Shown: in pieces, positions 33,338 through 42,931 of the stretch
How positions within the stretch are numbered: the stretch's first letter is position 1
Layout of the letters: each line of letters opens with the position of its first letter
Assembly: GCF_019392335.1 (NCBI RefSeq)
Contig: NZ_JAHXRQ010000008.1
Location: 62,001 to 126,000 of the forward strand
Direction of reading: 5' to 3'
DNA: 64,000 nt
DNA from: Mameliella sp. CS4
GTDB lineage: Bacteria; Pseudomonadota; Alphaproteobacteria; Rhodobacterales; Rhodobacteraceae
Translations under genes and position numbers: made by a program
The notes under the pieces: model-generated
The model's input: only the letters and a program-made list of their open reading frames with translations
Told to the model about the DNA's origin: nothing
The model's database searches: none

Positions 33338-33852
33338 AGACGCCCGAAGACTGGTTTCCGCCCGATGCGCCCCGGCTGGCCCATATCCAACAGGTGATGC
33401 GGACGGCGCGTATCGTAGAGGCGCGGCAAGAGTTCGGCGGTCGGCTGGTCATCGCCGCTGCCTATCACGACATCGGCTATGCCGAGGCTTTTGCGGTGAC
33501 GGGGTTTCACCCGGTCGATGGCGCCGTGCTGGCCCGTGCGGACGGCTGCGACGCCGGGGTCGTCGATGCGGTGCTGCACCATTCCGGCGCGCGCGGCCTT
33601 TGCCTGCGGATGCGGCCCGACCTTGCCGGGCGCTATGGGCCGACCTGCCGGATGATGGATACGGCGCTCAGCCGGGCGCTGACCTTCTGCGACAACCGGT
33701 CCGGCCCGAATGGTGAGGCCCTGACCCTGGCAGAGCGGATTGCGGACATACGCTGGAGGCACGCGGGCAACCCGGCGCTGCTGGAAACAACCGCAGACTA
33801 CCTGCCCCTGTTCGAACGGATCGACGCCGAGTTTGCGCGGCTTTTGTCCTGA
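33334..33852 (+). CDS. HD-domain phosphohydrolase
   Basis: A 172-residue HD-domain protein: AAYHDIGYAEAF holds the HD pair and VLHHSGARGL further metal ligands. The start overlaps the ATPase stop (ATGA), so the two are co-translated. The pairing with an ABC transporter suggests hydrolysis of an imported phosphorylated compound, but substrate and even hydrolase versus oxygenase (PhnZ-like) activity are open. Confidence 0.75.
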   Translation: MKTPEDWFPPDAPRLAHIQQVMRTARIVEARQEFGGRLVIAAAYHDIGYAEAFAVTGFHPVDGAVLARADGCDAGVVDAVLHHSGARGLCLRMRPDLAGRYGPTCRMMDTALSRALTFCDNRSGPNGEALTLAERIADIRWRHAGNPALLETTADYLPLFERIDAEFARLLS

Positions 33853-33858
33853 GCCGGG

Positions 33859-35568
33859 TCACATCCGCCAGGGCACCACGCCGCGCGGCGCGTGCCGTCC
33901 CAGCCGGTCCAGCGCGGCCATCAGAAGGACCGTGGCCAGGACCGTCACGCTGGCCATCGCGGCGGCGAGGGTCGTATAGCCGCCATCCTCGTAGTTGTAG
34001 ATCGTCGTCCCGATGGTTTCGTTCCCGCTGGACCACAGCAGGGCCGAGACCGTGACCTCGTTATAGGCGGTCAGAAAGACAAGGATCGCGCCCGAGGCCG
34101 CCGCCGGGGCGATGAGCGGCAGGAAAATCCGCCGCATCCGGAACCCGTAACATGCGCCCGAGATCCGGGCGGCCTCGTCCAAAGCCGGGTCCAGCTGCAC
34201 GAAGGCGGCGCTGACGGGTTTCAGCGCGATCGAAAAGAAGGCGCAGAGATAGGCGATCAGGATGATCCCCAGCGTGTTGTAGAGCGAGACGTTGAACAGC
34301 GGCAGCGGTTTGAGAAAGGCCAGGATGAAGGCAATCGAGATCACCAGGCCGGGAACGGCGTAGGTCATCTCGCTCAGCGTCGCGATGCCAAGCCCGGTGC
34401 CTCGCACGGCGCGCCGGGGTGAGGACATGAAATGCGCCACAAGGATGCTGCCCAGGGCGATGATCGCGGCAGCCGTGGCGGCGGTCAGCGAAGAGTTCAG
34501 AAAGGCGCGTGCGGTGACGGATTGCCGGAACAGGATTTCGGCGAAGTTGTCCAGCGTGACCGTGTCCGCGTTCAGGGGGAGCCCGTAGGTACGCACCAGG
34601 GCGGTTGCCACCAGTGCCGCGATGGGCAGCACCAGCGTGCCAAGGACCAGCAGGGCCAACCCGACCTCCGTCCAGCCGCGCAGACGGCCCAGCCGGATAT
34701 GCAGGGGCGGTTGCGGCGGGCCGATCAGCGTGCTGCGGGCGTTCCGCAACAACAGCATCTGCAGCAGGATCACCACCATCGCCAACAGGGCCAGAATCGA
34801 GGCGATCACCGCCACGTCGGTCAGCACCGAGGGGCCAAAGCTGGCCAGGCGCTGCCAGATCAGCACGGGCAGGGTGATGTAGCGCGAGGGAATGCCCAGC
34901 AGCGCCTGGATGCCGAAATTCCCCAGGGCCGAGACAAAGGCCAGCGCGTAACCGGCAATCAGGGTGGGCGCCAGAAGGGGCAGGATGATGCGTCGCAGCA
35001 GCCTGCCGCCCCCGGCCCCTGCGATGCGGGCGGCATCGCTCATCTCGCGCGGCAGGGCACGCAGGGCCGCCAGCACGACCAGAAAGACCAGCGGCGTGTG
35101 CTGAACGCCCAGCAGAAAGATCAGCCCGCCGGGGGAATAGAGCGGATGCGTCGTGCCCAGCTCTGGCGCGATCCCCAGGCTGCGCAGGATCGGAGAGGAT
35201 GGGCCCATCGCCTGTATCCAGGCAATCGCCGTCACATGCGGCGGGATCATCATCGGGATCAGCAACAGGAAGGTGAAGACACCCTTCCAGCGGATATCGG
35301 TCAGACCGATGGCCAGCGCGATCCCCGTGCCCGCGACCAGCGACAGAAGCGACGAGAAAAAGGCGCTTTCCAGCGAATGCGTAAAGGCGCGCCAGACCGA
35401 GCGTGAGGACAGCGCATCCGCCAATGGCGCCAGCGAGACGGCGCCGTCCTGTGTCACCCCGACGCGCGCCAGAAGGCCCAGCGGAAAGACCAGCAGGGCC
35501 AGCGCGAAAAAGGTAACAGCGGCAAGGGTCAGGCCCTCGCCGCTGCGCAGGAAATTCAACAGCCGCAA
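33859..35568 (-). CDS. ABC transporter permease, two fused membrane domains
   Basis: A 569-residue permease formed of two BPD_transp_1 units (FbpB/ThiP-like), about 12 helices. Two EAA loops are visible: MSDAARIAGAGGGRLLRR and LDEAARISGACYGFRMRR. It starts 4 bases after the binding-protein stop. Its end lies 6 bases from the convergent HD gene. Confidence 0.88.
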   Translation of the reverse strand: MRLLNFLRSGEGLTLAAVTFFALALLVFPLGLLARVGVTQDGAVSLAPLADALSSRSVWRAFTHSLESAFFSSLLSLVAGTGIALAIGLTDIRWKGVFTFLLLIPMMIPPHVTAIAWIQAMGPSSPILRSLGIAPELGTTHPLYSPGGLIFLLGVQHTPLVFLVVLAALRALPREMSDAARIAGAGGGRLLRRIILPLLAPTLIAGYALAFVSALGNFGIQALLGIPSRYITLPVLIWQRLASFGPSVLTDVAVIASILALLAMVVILLQMLLLRNARSTLIGPPQPPLHIRLGRLRGWTEVGLALLVLGTLVLPIAALVATALVRTYGLPLNADTVTLDNFAEILFRQSVTARAFLNSSLTAATAAAIIALGSILVAHFMSSPRRAVRGTGLGIATLSEMTYAVPGLVISIAFILAFLKPLPLFNVSLYNTLGIILIAYLCAFFSIALKPVSAAFVQLDPALDEAARISGACYGFRMRRIFLPLIAPAAASGAILVFLTAYNEVTVSALLWSSGNETIGTTIYNYEDGGYTTLAAAMASVTVLATVLLMAALDRLGRHAPRGVVPWRM

Positions 35569-35572
35569 GTGA

Positions 35573-36547
35573 TCAGCCGCCGAAGATATCGATGAATTTC
35601 ATCTTGTTGGCCTGGTCGTCCGCCAGCGCCTTGGCCGGGTCGAAGTCCAGCAGCTTGATGTCGGGCAGCGCCGGGAATCCCTCGGGCGGGGTGATGCCCG
35701 GATGTGCGGGCAGATACCCCATGTCTGCGGCCAGTTGCTGGCCTTCCTCGGAGATCAGGAAGTCGACAAAGGCCTTGGCGGCGTCGGGGTTCTGCGCGGT
35801 CGACAGGATCGCCACCGGCTCTGTCACGGCGGAAACGCCTTCCTCGGGAAAGACGAACTCGACCGGGGCGCCGTCCAGCTTGTTGCGGATCGGCAGGAAG
35901 TCGACCACGAACCCATAGAGCTTTTCGCCCCCGGCGACGGCCTTGTATGTGCCGCCGTTGCCGCCCTCGGGGATAGCGCCCTGCGCGGCAAGGCCCTCGT
36001 AGAAATCCCAGCCCAGGTCGGGATGCGCGGTGATGGCGGCCATGTGGATGGTCGCCGCGCCGGAGGTCAGCGGCGAGGGCATGGCCAGCTTGTCCTTGGC
36101 CGCTTCTTTCAGCAGGTCTGCATAGGAGGTCGGGACCATCTCGGCGCCGGTGTTGTAGACGATGCCGGTGGTGATCAGTTTGGTCGAGAAATAATGGCCT
36201 TGGGCATCCATCAGCGCGGGGTCATAGGCGCTGGTGTCGGCCTCGGGGTAGGCCATCAGGCGGCCTTCGGCCTCCAGTCCTTCCATCGTCACCATGTCGG
36301 CGATCAGCAGCACGTCGGGCTGCGGGGCGCCTGCGGCAAACTCGGCGCGCAGCTTGGCCATGACCTTGGTGGTGCCGTCGCGGATCCATTCGACCTCCAC
36401 CTCCGGGTACTTGGCCTGAAAGGCGTCGACCGTTTGCTGGGCATCGGCATTGGGCTGCGAGGTATACAGCACCAGCTTGCCCGACACCTCGGCCATCGCC
36501 GAGGTCGAAAGCAGCGCGGCAGCAAGCGCGGAAAGGGCGAAACGCAT
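35573..36547 (-). CDS. ABC transporter periplasmic substrate-binding protein
   Basis: A 324-residue type II binding protein with a signal peptide cleaved after STSAMA (about residue 19). LVLYTSQPNADAQQTVDAF, and PDVLLIADMVTMEGL, place it near the Fe3+/2-aminoethylphosphonate/hexose-phosphate (AfuA) binding proteins. The tyrosine pair that binds iron in FbpA is not evident, so iron is doubtful. A GGAG site supports start 36547. It sits 59 bases after the DhaKL gene, at the end of a polyol operon, so a polyol or sugar phosphate is a reasonable guess. Confidence 0.82.
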   Translation of the reverse strand: MRFALSALAAALLSTSAMAEVSGKLVLYTSQPNADAQQTVDAFQAKYPEVEVEWIRDGTTKVMAKLRAEFAAGAPQPDVLLIADMVTMEGLEAEGRLMAYPEADTSAYDPALMDAQGHYFSTKLITTGIVYNTGAEMVPTSYADLLKEAAKDKLAMPSPLTSGAATIHMAAITAHPDLGWDFYEGLAAQGAIPEGGNGGTYKAVAGGEKLYGFVVDFLPIRNKLDGAPVEFVFPEEGVSAVTEPVAILSTAQNPDAAKAFVDFLISEEGQQLAADMGYLPAHPGITPPEGFPALPDIKLLDFDPAKALADDQANKMKFIDIFGG

Positions 36548-36606
36548 GAGGGTCTCCATGATTTGATTACATCTGCGTCGGGCTATCAGAGCAATGTGAC
36601 AGTCTT

Positions 36607-38361
36607 TCAACGGTCGGTTTGGCGCGGTGCGGCATCTGACCAGGCGGCAAGCAGAAGTGCGGCGGATTCGGCCCCCGGGTCCAGGTGCCCAATAGACCGC
36701 TCACCCAGTTTCTGCGACCGGCCCTTGCCGCTTTGCATCTGCGCGGTGGCCTCCGCGCCGCGCCGGGCGGCCTCGCAGGCGCGTTTCAAGGTGTCCGGCA
36801 GGGGTGCGCCTTCGCGGGCCGCGTCGGTCGCGGCCTCTGCGGCGGGCAGCCAGGCGTCCAGCATGGTCTTGTCGCCCGGGGCTGCGCCGCCGCGCGTCGC
36901 GATGCCCTGCGCCATGCCGTCCAGCCAGGCGGCCAGCGCGCCGGCATCCAGCGCCCAGCGGTCTGAGACCGCCCGCCCGGCGGCCCCGAACCCCGAGGCA
37001 TAGAGCGGCCCGGCAGAGGCGCCGACGGCGGACAGAAAGCTGTTGGCGATCACGTTGCACAGGTCCGTGATGGTCATGTCCGGGTCGGCATTGTCCATTG
37101 CGGAAAGAACGGCCTTCCAGCCGATCTCCATCGTGACGCCGTGGTCGCCGTCGCCGATTTCACCGTCGAGCGCGCAAAGCCGGTCCACCGCAGCAAAGAT
37201 CGCCTCGGCCCCCGCCCGCATCATGGTGCGAAACTCTGCCGGGCCGATCTCGCCGTCGGTGCACAGGTTGGCGCGGTCAGTGGCGCCTGCCACAGGGTTG
37301 GCCCTGTGCCGGTGTCTTTGCGGGCGGGCAGTGCGGGGGATATCGGCCCTGCCGACGCGCAGGGCCGGTGTCTCGCAGGGGTGATCCAGCCAGGTCCGCA
37401 AATCGTCGTCCAGTTTCATCAGCGTGATCGAGGCGCCCTCCATGTCCAGCGAGGTGCAATATTCCCCGACCCAACTGTGGTGGATCGTGATCTGCCGGTC
37501 ATCCAGCAGTTGCGCGACACGCCGGTGCAGCAGGTAAAGCTCCATCAGGCTGGTTGACCCCAGCCCGTTGATCAGAACGGCCACCTTGTCGCCGCTCGTG
37601 CAGGCCAGTTCCGTCAGGATCGGCGGCAACAGCCTGTCCACGACCGCATCAGCGCCTTCGGCGGGGCCGCGTTCGATGCCCGGTTCGCCGTGGATGCCCA
37701 TGCCGATTTCCATCTCTCCCACGGGCAGGTCGAAGTTCGGGCGACCGGTCTGCGGCAGGATGCAGGCGGACAGAGCGACGCCCATCGTCCGGGTGGCCGC
37801 GTTTGCGCGCGCGGCGGCCTCTTCGACCTCGTCGAGGCTCAGGCCCAGATCCGCGGCCGCCCCCGCCACCTTGAAGACAAAGAAATCCCCGGCGATCCCG
37901 CGCCGTTCGCTGACCCGTTCCGGCGGGGCCGAGGCGATGTCATCGGTCACGACGAATGAGCGCGCGGTGATCCCGTGTTCGGCAAGCCCCTCTTCGGCCA
38001 TGCCGAAATTCATCACGTCGCCGGTGTAATTGCCGTAGAGAAACAGCATCCCCGCACCACCATCAGCGGCAAATCCCGCATCCATGATCTGCGCGGGCGA
38101 GGGCGAGGCAAAGATGTTTCCCAGTGGCGCCGCATCGGCCAACCCCTTGCCGACATAGCCCGCGAAGGCGGGTTCATGGCCGGATCCGCCGCCGATGACG
38201 ATGCCGACCTTGCCGTCGCGCGGGCCGTTCAGCGCAACGATGGCCCGCCCGGTGTCCCCCTCGACATAGATCAGGTCGGGATGGGCCGAGATCATGCCCG
38301 CCACAAGATCCTCGATCAGGTGATCGGGATCGTTGATCAGCTTGCGGTGCTTCTGCGACAT
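36607..38361 (-). CDS. Fused DhaK-DhaL dihydroxyacetone/erythrulose-type kinase
   Basis: A 584-residue single-chain ATP-dependent ketose kinase. The DhaK half (1 to about 330) has GGGSGHEPAFAG and MGIHGEPG, whose His binds the ketose covalently. The DhaL half has the metal-nucleotide motif DGEIGDGDHGVT and GASAGPLYASGFG. GGGAGG lies before ATG 38361. No PTS partners (DhaM) are near. In tetritol pathways of other bacteria such fused kinases phosphorylate D- or L-erythrulose, so glycerone or erythrulose are both candidates. Confidence 0.88.
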   Translation of the reverse strand: MSQKHRKLINDPDHLIEDLVAGMISAHPDLIYVEGDTGRAIVALNGPRDGKVGIVIGGGSGHEPAFAGYVGKGLADAAPLGNIFASPSPAQIMDAGFAADGGAGMLFLYGNYTGDVMNFGMAEEGLAEHGITARSFVVTDDIASAPPERVSERRGIAGDFFVFKVAGAAADLGLSLDEVEEAAARANAATRTMGVALSACILPQTGRPNFDLPVGEMEIGMGIHGEPGIERGPAEGADAVVDRLLPPILTELACTSGDKVAVLINGLGSTSLMELYLLHRRVAQLLDDRQITIHHSWVGEYCTSLDMEGASITLMKLDDDLRTWLDHPCETPALRVGRADIPRTARPQRHRHRANPVAGATDRANLCTDGEIGPAEFRTMMRAGAEAIFAAVDRLCALDGEIGDGDHGVTMEIGWKAVLSAMDNADPDMTITDLCNVIANSFLSAVGASAGPLYASGFGAAGRAVSDRWALDAGALAAWLDGMAQGIATRGGAAPGDKTMLDAWLPAAEAATDAAREGAPLPDTLKRACEAARRGAEATAQMQSGKGRSQKLGERSIGHLDPGAESAALLLAAWSDAAPRQTDR

Positions 38362-38386
38362 GGTGTGGCCTCCCTTGCGCGGGAGG

Positions 38387-40057
38387 CTAGCGCAAGTCGA
38401 GGCGAACGCCATGCCTTTCGGACAGCAGGGTGGCCAGGTCCGCCAGTTCCTCCTGTTCCCGCTCCTGGTCCCAGCCCAGAGCGCCGCCCGCGATCCGGGC
38501 AACCGCGCGGCAGAGGGCGGGGGTCAGGCGTCCGCTGATAGCCAGTGACGTTCGGCGCAGCAGGATGTCGGACAGGTGCACCACTGCCTCGTGCCGTGCG
38601 ATCCAGTCGACCTCGCGGTCAGAGACATCCGGCGCGTCGGGCAGGCCGATGGTATCCCGGCCCTCATGCGCGGCAACCTCGCGCGCGGTGGTCCCGTAGC
38701 GGTCCAGCAGCACGGCCACCCGGTCCGGCGCAACGCCGGTATCCGCCGCGACGCCAGAGACCCAGTCTTGCCGCGCCTCTGGAGTCAGGGGCATGCCGCG
38801 CCCGCCGCCGATGGGCATCTCGTCGGTCGGGTGCTGCCGGGGCTGGCCAAGCTCGGCCAGCACGCGGTCGCTGACCTCTGCCGAAAAGGCGCGGAAGGTG
38901 GTCCATTTGCCACCAACCAGCGACATGACCGGAAATTCGCGCTGCGGTGTGGCCGGGTCCAACGGGGCGGAATGATCACGGCTGATGAGCCCCGGCGCCA
39001 CACCTTCGGAGTTGGGCAGCGGGCGAATGCCGGCATAGGCGTAGACGATCTGATCGTGATCGAACTGCAGGCCGGGTAGCAGGTCGCGCAGGCTCTGGAT
39101 GAAATAATCGGTTTCCGCCTCGGTGCAGATCACGGCATCCGGGTCTTTCGCGGGGATGTCGGTGGAGCCGACCAGCGCCTTGCCGTGAAAGGGAAAGACC
39201 AGCAGGATGCGCCCGTCGTCGCCCTCGAAATAGATCATCCGCCCGTCAAGTTGATCCAGCAGCGAGGGATGATCCAGAAGGATGTGCGACCCTTTGGTGC
39301 CGCCGATCAGCCGTGTGTCCAGCCCCAACAGCGCGTTCACCTTGTCGATCCAGGGACCTGCGGCATTGACCACGAAACGCGGGCGCACCGTGCGGCGGTC
39401 CCCGTCCGGTCCGCGCAGGGACACGGTGCCGTCCTTCTGCCCATGGACGGCGGTCCAGTTCAGCGCCTCGGAGCCCGGCGACATGGCGACCCCGTCAGAC
39501 GTCAGCTCCATCACCAGCCGTTCCGGGGCGGTCACGGTGGCGTCGTAGTAGGTGCCGACGGCGACGATCCGGGGCGTCAGCGCCGGGAACTGGGCAAGCG
39601 CCTGCTTTCGTCCCAGCATTCCGTGCCGGGGCATCTGGCGCGCCTTCGCACCGTAGAAATCATAGATCGCTAACCCGGCCTTGACCAACAGCGCCCCTCG
39701 GCTGCGCGGCGCTGTCGTTGAACCGAAGAAGGTGCGCAGCGCCGCCCAGACACCCTTGGTCCAGGACTGGATCGGGATCACCGTGGGCAGGGGGCGGACA
39801 AGGTGCGCCGCGTTCTTCAGCAGCAGGTTCCGTTCATAGGTGGATTCCGCGACAAGACGAAATTCCCCGGTTTCGAGGTATTTCAGTCCGCCGTGGATCA
39901 GGCGCGATGGTGCCGCGCTGGTGCCCGACCCAAAATCGCCCTTGTCCACGATCATGCATTTCAGTCCCTGCGCGCAGAGATCGCGGAACACGCCGGCGCC
40001 GTTGATCCCGGCGCCGATGACCAGCACGTCAAGGTCTTCTGTCACGGGGTCAGTCAT
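38387..40057 (-). CDS. FAD-dependent glycerol-3-phosphate dehydrogenase-like protein (first copy)
   Basis: A 556-residue GlpD/EryB-type flavoprotein: VLVIGAGINGAGVFRD for FAD, SRLIHGGLKYLETGEF, VNAAGPWIDKVN and SLVGGKWTTFRAFS, plus the DAO C-terminal domain. It oxidises a polyol phosphate to a ketose phosphate with electrons to quinone. ATG 40057 overlaps the kinase stop by 8 bases; an in-frame TTG at 40075 is the alternative. Paired with the FGGY kinase it mirrors eryA-eryB at 52.4-55.5 kb. Substrate could be glycerol 3-phosphate or another tetritol phosphate. Confidence 0.85.
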   Translation of the reverse strand: MTDPVTEDLDVLVIGAGINGAGVFRDLCAQGLKCMIVDKGDFGSGTSAAPSRLIHGGLKYLETGEFRLVAESTYERNLLLKNAAHLVRPLPTVIPIQSWTKGVWAALRTFFGSTTAPRSRGALLVKAGLAIYDFYGAKARQMPRHGMLGRKQALAQFPALTPRIVAVGTYYDATVTAPERLVMELTSDGVAMSPGSEALNWTAVHGQKDGTVSLRGPDGDRRTVRPRFVVNAAGPWIDKVNALLGLDTRLIGGTKGSHILLDHPSLLDQLDGRMIYFEGDDGRILLVFPFHGKALVGSTDIPAKDPDAVICTEAETDYFIQSLRDLLPGLQFDHDQIVYAYAGIRPLPNSEGVAPGLISRDHSAPLDPATPQREFPVMSLVGGKWTTFRAFSAEVSDRVLAELGQPRQHPTDEMPIGGGRGMPLTPEARQDWVSGVAADTGVAPDRVAVLLDRYGTTAREVAAHEGRDTIGLPDAPDVSDREVDWIARHEAVVHLSDILLRRTSLAISGRLTPALCRAVARIAGGALGWDQEREQEELADLATLLSERHGVRLDLR

Positions 40058-41588
40058 CGGTGTCGCCCCGAGCAAGGGTTTCCAGGCTGTTCAGGCGATC
40101 CCAGGCCGCGCCCATGCTTTCGGCAATTTCGCTGTAAATCGCGTAGCGCCGGGCATAATGCGCGGCGCGGCCGGGTGTGGGCTGATAGGTGGTTTCCAGC
40201 GCCGCCAGGTTGCGCGGGTCCGCGTCCCAGCGCGCAAAGGCGCCCACCGCCGCCCCGGCGCAAAGCGCGGCGCCCCAGGCGGCGGCCTCGTCCGTGTCGG
40301 TGACGGTCACGGGCATGTCCAGGACGTCGGCAAAGAGCTGGGCCACCGACGGGCTGCGCGAGGCGCCGCCGGTCAGCCGCGCCGCGCTGCCGCCGAAGCT
40401 GCCGCGCAGCGCATCGACGTGATCGCGGTGGTTGAAGGCCACGCCTTCCAGCAGGGCGGCCAATAGGTCGCCGCGTTCGTGCCAGCCGCGCAGGCCGAGG
40501 AACCCGGCGCTGGGCGCCGCACCCATCGGCGAGCCGAAGAGGTAGGGATGATAGAGGATCGAGGAGGGGCGGCTCAGCGCCGCGTCGATCTCGGGGCGCA
40601 ACAGGGCATGGATGTCCTGGCCCTCGGCCCGGGCCTGCGCGCGCTCGGCGGCACAGAAGGTCTCCAGGAACCAGTCGTAATTCGTGGTCGAGGCGGGCGA
40701 GATGGACATGTTGTTCCATTGTCCCGCGTCGATGGCATTGCGGCAGAACCAGCGGGCATCGACAATCGGCCGGGTCGAGACGCTTTCGTTGATCGAATAG
40801 GTGCCAGCGACGATTCCGACCACTCCGGGCCGATGCGCGCCGATCCCCAGCGCCGAGGCGGTCACGTCATGCAGGCCCGCCGCCACGGGCGTGCCGGGGC
40901 GCAGGCCCGTCGCATCCGCTGCTGCCTGCGTGACCTCTCCGACCACGGTGGCGGAGTGGTCGGCGCGGGGCAGGGCGTCCTGCAAGTTGCCAAGGCCGAA
41001 GAGCTCCAGCGCCCCTTGCGACCAGGTTTGTGACTGCACCTCCGTGAAGGATGTACTGGCCTCGGTGTGATCGGTTCCGATGCGGCCGCTGAGGCAGAAA
41101 CACAGCCAGTCCTTGCAGGCCAGCACATGACCGATTTGCGCGAAACGATCCGGCTCATGCCGTTGAACCCAGCCAAGCAGCGCGGAATGGGCCGAGACAT
41201 GCGGCACCTGCCCGGTCAGGGACAGCGCGCGCTGGTCGGTCCCGTCGGCCTGCCAATCATCGACAACCTCGAAGGCGCGGCTGTCCAGCGACAGGATTCC
41301 GTTCCCCAGCGGCTTGCCTGCCTTGTCCAGCAGGTAGATGCCGTCGCCATGCGCCGTGGCGGCCACGGCGACGATGCGCGCCGGGTCGGCCCCGCTGCTG
41401 TCCAGCACATCGCGGATGGCAGAGGCGGTTTGCTGCCAGAGATCGGTCATGTCCCGTTCGACCCGGCGGGGCGCGGGTTTCAACTGGGTCACGTTGCGGC
41501 GCGCGACGGCCAGCTGTGTCCCCGCAAGGTCGAAGATCACCGCCTTGGTCACGGTCAGACCGCTGTCGATGGCCAGAATCCGGTCCAT
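40050..41588 (-). CDS. FGGY-family carbohydrate kinase (first copy)
   Basis: A 512-residue polyol kinase: LAIDSGLTVTKAVIFD (phosphate 1), GIVAGTYSINES, LTGGASRSPSVAQLFADVL (adenosine motif). AAGGAC lies before ATG 41588; the longer frame covers rpiB and is ignored. Its order next to a GlpD-like dehydrogenase suggests phosphorylation of a polyol then oxidised by that enzyme. Erythritol kinase-like, but a second, better placed EryA exists at 53923-55491. Confidence 0.85.
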   Translation of the reverse strand: MDRILAIDSGLTVTKAVIFDLAGTQLAVARRNVTQLKPAPRRVERDMTDLWQQTASAIRDVLDSSGADPARIVAVAATAHGDGIYLLDKAGKPLGNGILSLDSRAFEVVDDWQADGTDQRALSLTGQVPHVSAHSALLGWVQRHEPDRFAQIGHVLACKDWLCFCLSGRIGTDHTEASTSFTEVQSQTWSQGALELFGLGNLQDALPRADHSATVVGEVTQAAADATGLRPGTPVAAGLHDVTASALGIGAHRPGVVGIVAGTYSINESVSTRPIVDARWFCRNAIDAGQWNNMSISPASTTNYDWFLETFCAAERAQARAEGQDIHALLRPEIDAALSRPSSILYHPYLFGSPMGAAPSAGFLGLRGWHERGDLLAALLEGVAFNHRDHVDALRGSFGGSAARLTGGASRSPSVAQLFADVLDMPVTVTDTDEAAAWGAALCAGAAVGAFARWDADPRNLAALETTYQPTPGRAAHYARRYAIYSEIAESMGAAWDRLNSLETLARGDTDD

Positions 41589-41689
41589 GTCATGTCCTTC
41601 GGGCTTGTCCGAGAATGGCCGGAGCCCGGGGGAGGAAGACCGGGCTCTGGACGTGGCGTGACGGCCGGGCGCCCCTGGGCGCCTTGCAG

Positions 41690-42145
41690 TCAGGCCTTGT
41701 TGTATTTCGCGTCGACCTCGTTGATCGCGTTCACGTTCCCGGCCGAGCGGCCATCGGGGTCGAAGGAGGTCGAGAGGAAGGCATCGGCGATGTCCTTGGC
41801 CAGTTCCGTCCCGATCACGCGCGCGCCCATCGTGATGATCTGCGCGTTGTTCGAGGTCGAGGCCTTGCCTGCGGAATAGGTGTCGTGGCACTGCGCCGCG
41901 CGGATGCCGGGGATCTTGTTGGCCGACATGGCGACGCCGATGCCGGTGCCGCAGATCAGGATCGCGCGGTCGTAGTCTCCGGCCATGACGGCGCTGCACA
42001 CGCGGTCCGCGAGGTTGGCATAGAAGGGGTCGGGTCCTTCGCTGGTGCGCGAGATTTCCGAGACTTCGTGCGTGTCCTTGAGGTGGTCGGCGAGGACTTT
42101 TGCCAGGGCTTCGCCCGCGCTGTCGCCTGCAACTGCAATCTTCAT
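41690..42145 (-). CDS. eryI: RpiB/EryI, erythrose/ribose-5-phosphate isomerase B type
   Basis: A 151-residue RpiB/LacAB-type isomerase. [20 protein letters not shown] carries the catalytic Cys. In erythritol catabolism EryI converts D-erythrulose 4-phosphate to D-erythrose 4-phosphate; presence beside a second TIM (EryH) supports this over plain ribose phosphate isomerisation. Confidence 0.87.
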   Translation of the reverse strand: MKIAVAGDSAGEALAKVLADHLKDTHEVSEISRTSEGPDPFYANLADRVCSAVMAGDYDRAILICGTGIGVAMSANKIPGIRAAQCHDTYSAGKASTSNNAQIITMGARVIGTELAKDIADAFLSTSFDPDGRSAGNVNAINEVDAKYNKA

Positions 42146-42163
42146 GGGATCGTGTCCTTTCGT

Positions 42164-42931
42164 TCAGATGACGGTGGCGCACTTGGCCAGGATGTCGAGG
42201 TAGCCCGCGACATTCCAGGCAGAGCGCCCGATGAAAAGCCCGTCGATATGCGGGCACTGGATGAGTTCCTCGCAATTGCCGGGGTTGACCGAGCCGCCGT
42301 AGAGGCAGGGCACGCGGCGCCCCAGCACCTCTTCGGCAACTGCGATGATCTCACCCTGCCGGTCGTCGGCATACTCCGAGGTGGCGGGAATGCCGTTCTC
42401 GCCAATCGCCCAGACCGGTTCATAGGCCAGGAGGATCGGCGCGGATTTCTGGGTGTCGTCCAGCCTACCCAAGGCGCCGCGCACCTGTGCTGCCAGCACC
42501 TCTTGCGCGCGGCCCGCCTCGCGTTCGGCCAGCGTCTCGCCGATACAGATCAACGGGATCAGGCCGTGGCGCACCGCGGCCTCGGTCTTGAGGCCGACGG
42601 TTTCGTCTGTCTCTCCGAAATGCTCGCGCCGTTCCGAATGGCCGAGTTCGACGATATCCAGCCCGCAATCGGTGAGCATGAGCGGCGAGACTTCGCCGGT
42701 CCAGGCGCCCTGGTCGGCCCAGTGCATGTTCTGCGCGCCGACCTTGACCGAGCTGTCCGCAAGGATCTGCTTGACCTCGCGCACGGCGGTGAAGGGCGGG
42801 ATGACGAACCGCTGGATGCGCGGATCGCGATCCGCGTCCACCTCAGCGAGGGCAATGGCAAAGGCCTGCGCCTCTGCCAGCGTCTTGTTCATCTTCCAGC
42901 TGGTTCCGATCCAGAACGGCGATTGTGTCAT
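42164..42931 (-). CDS. eryH: Triosephosphate isomerase-like EryH
   Basis: A 255-residue TIM homologue with catalytic Lys in GTSWKMNK, His in ELGHSERREHFGETDE and Glu in AYEPVWAIGE. In ery clusters the paralogue EryH/TpiA2 interconverts erythrulose 1- and 4-phosphates. Start codon overlaps the deoR stop (ATGA); rpiB follows 18 bases on. Housekeeping tpiA is expected elsewhere. Confidence 0.87.
   Translation of the reverse strand: MTQSPFWIGTSWKMNKTLAEAQAFAIALAEVDADRDPRIQRFVIPPFTAVREVKQILADSSVKVGAQNMHWADQGAWTGEVSPLMLTDCGLDIVELGHSERREHFGETDETVGLKTEAAVRHGLIPLICIGETLAEREAGRAQEVLAAQVRGALGRLDDTQKSAPILLAYEPVWAIGENGIPATSEYADDRQGEIIAVAEEVLGRRVPCLYGGSVNPGNCEELIQCPHIDGLFIGRSAWNVAGYLDILAKCATVI

Noticed and set aside
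32297..36547. Ferric iron ABC transporter
   Set aside because: The FbpA iron-binding tyrosine pair is not seen in the binding protein and the genes join a polyol operon; substrate left open.
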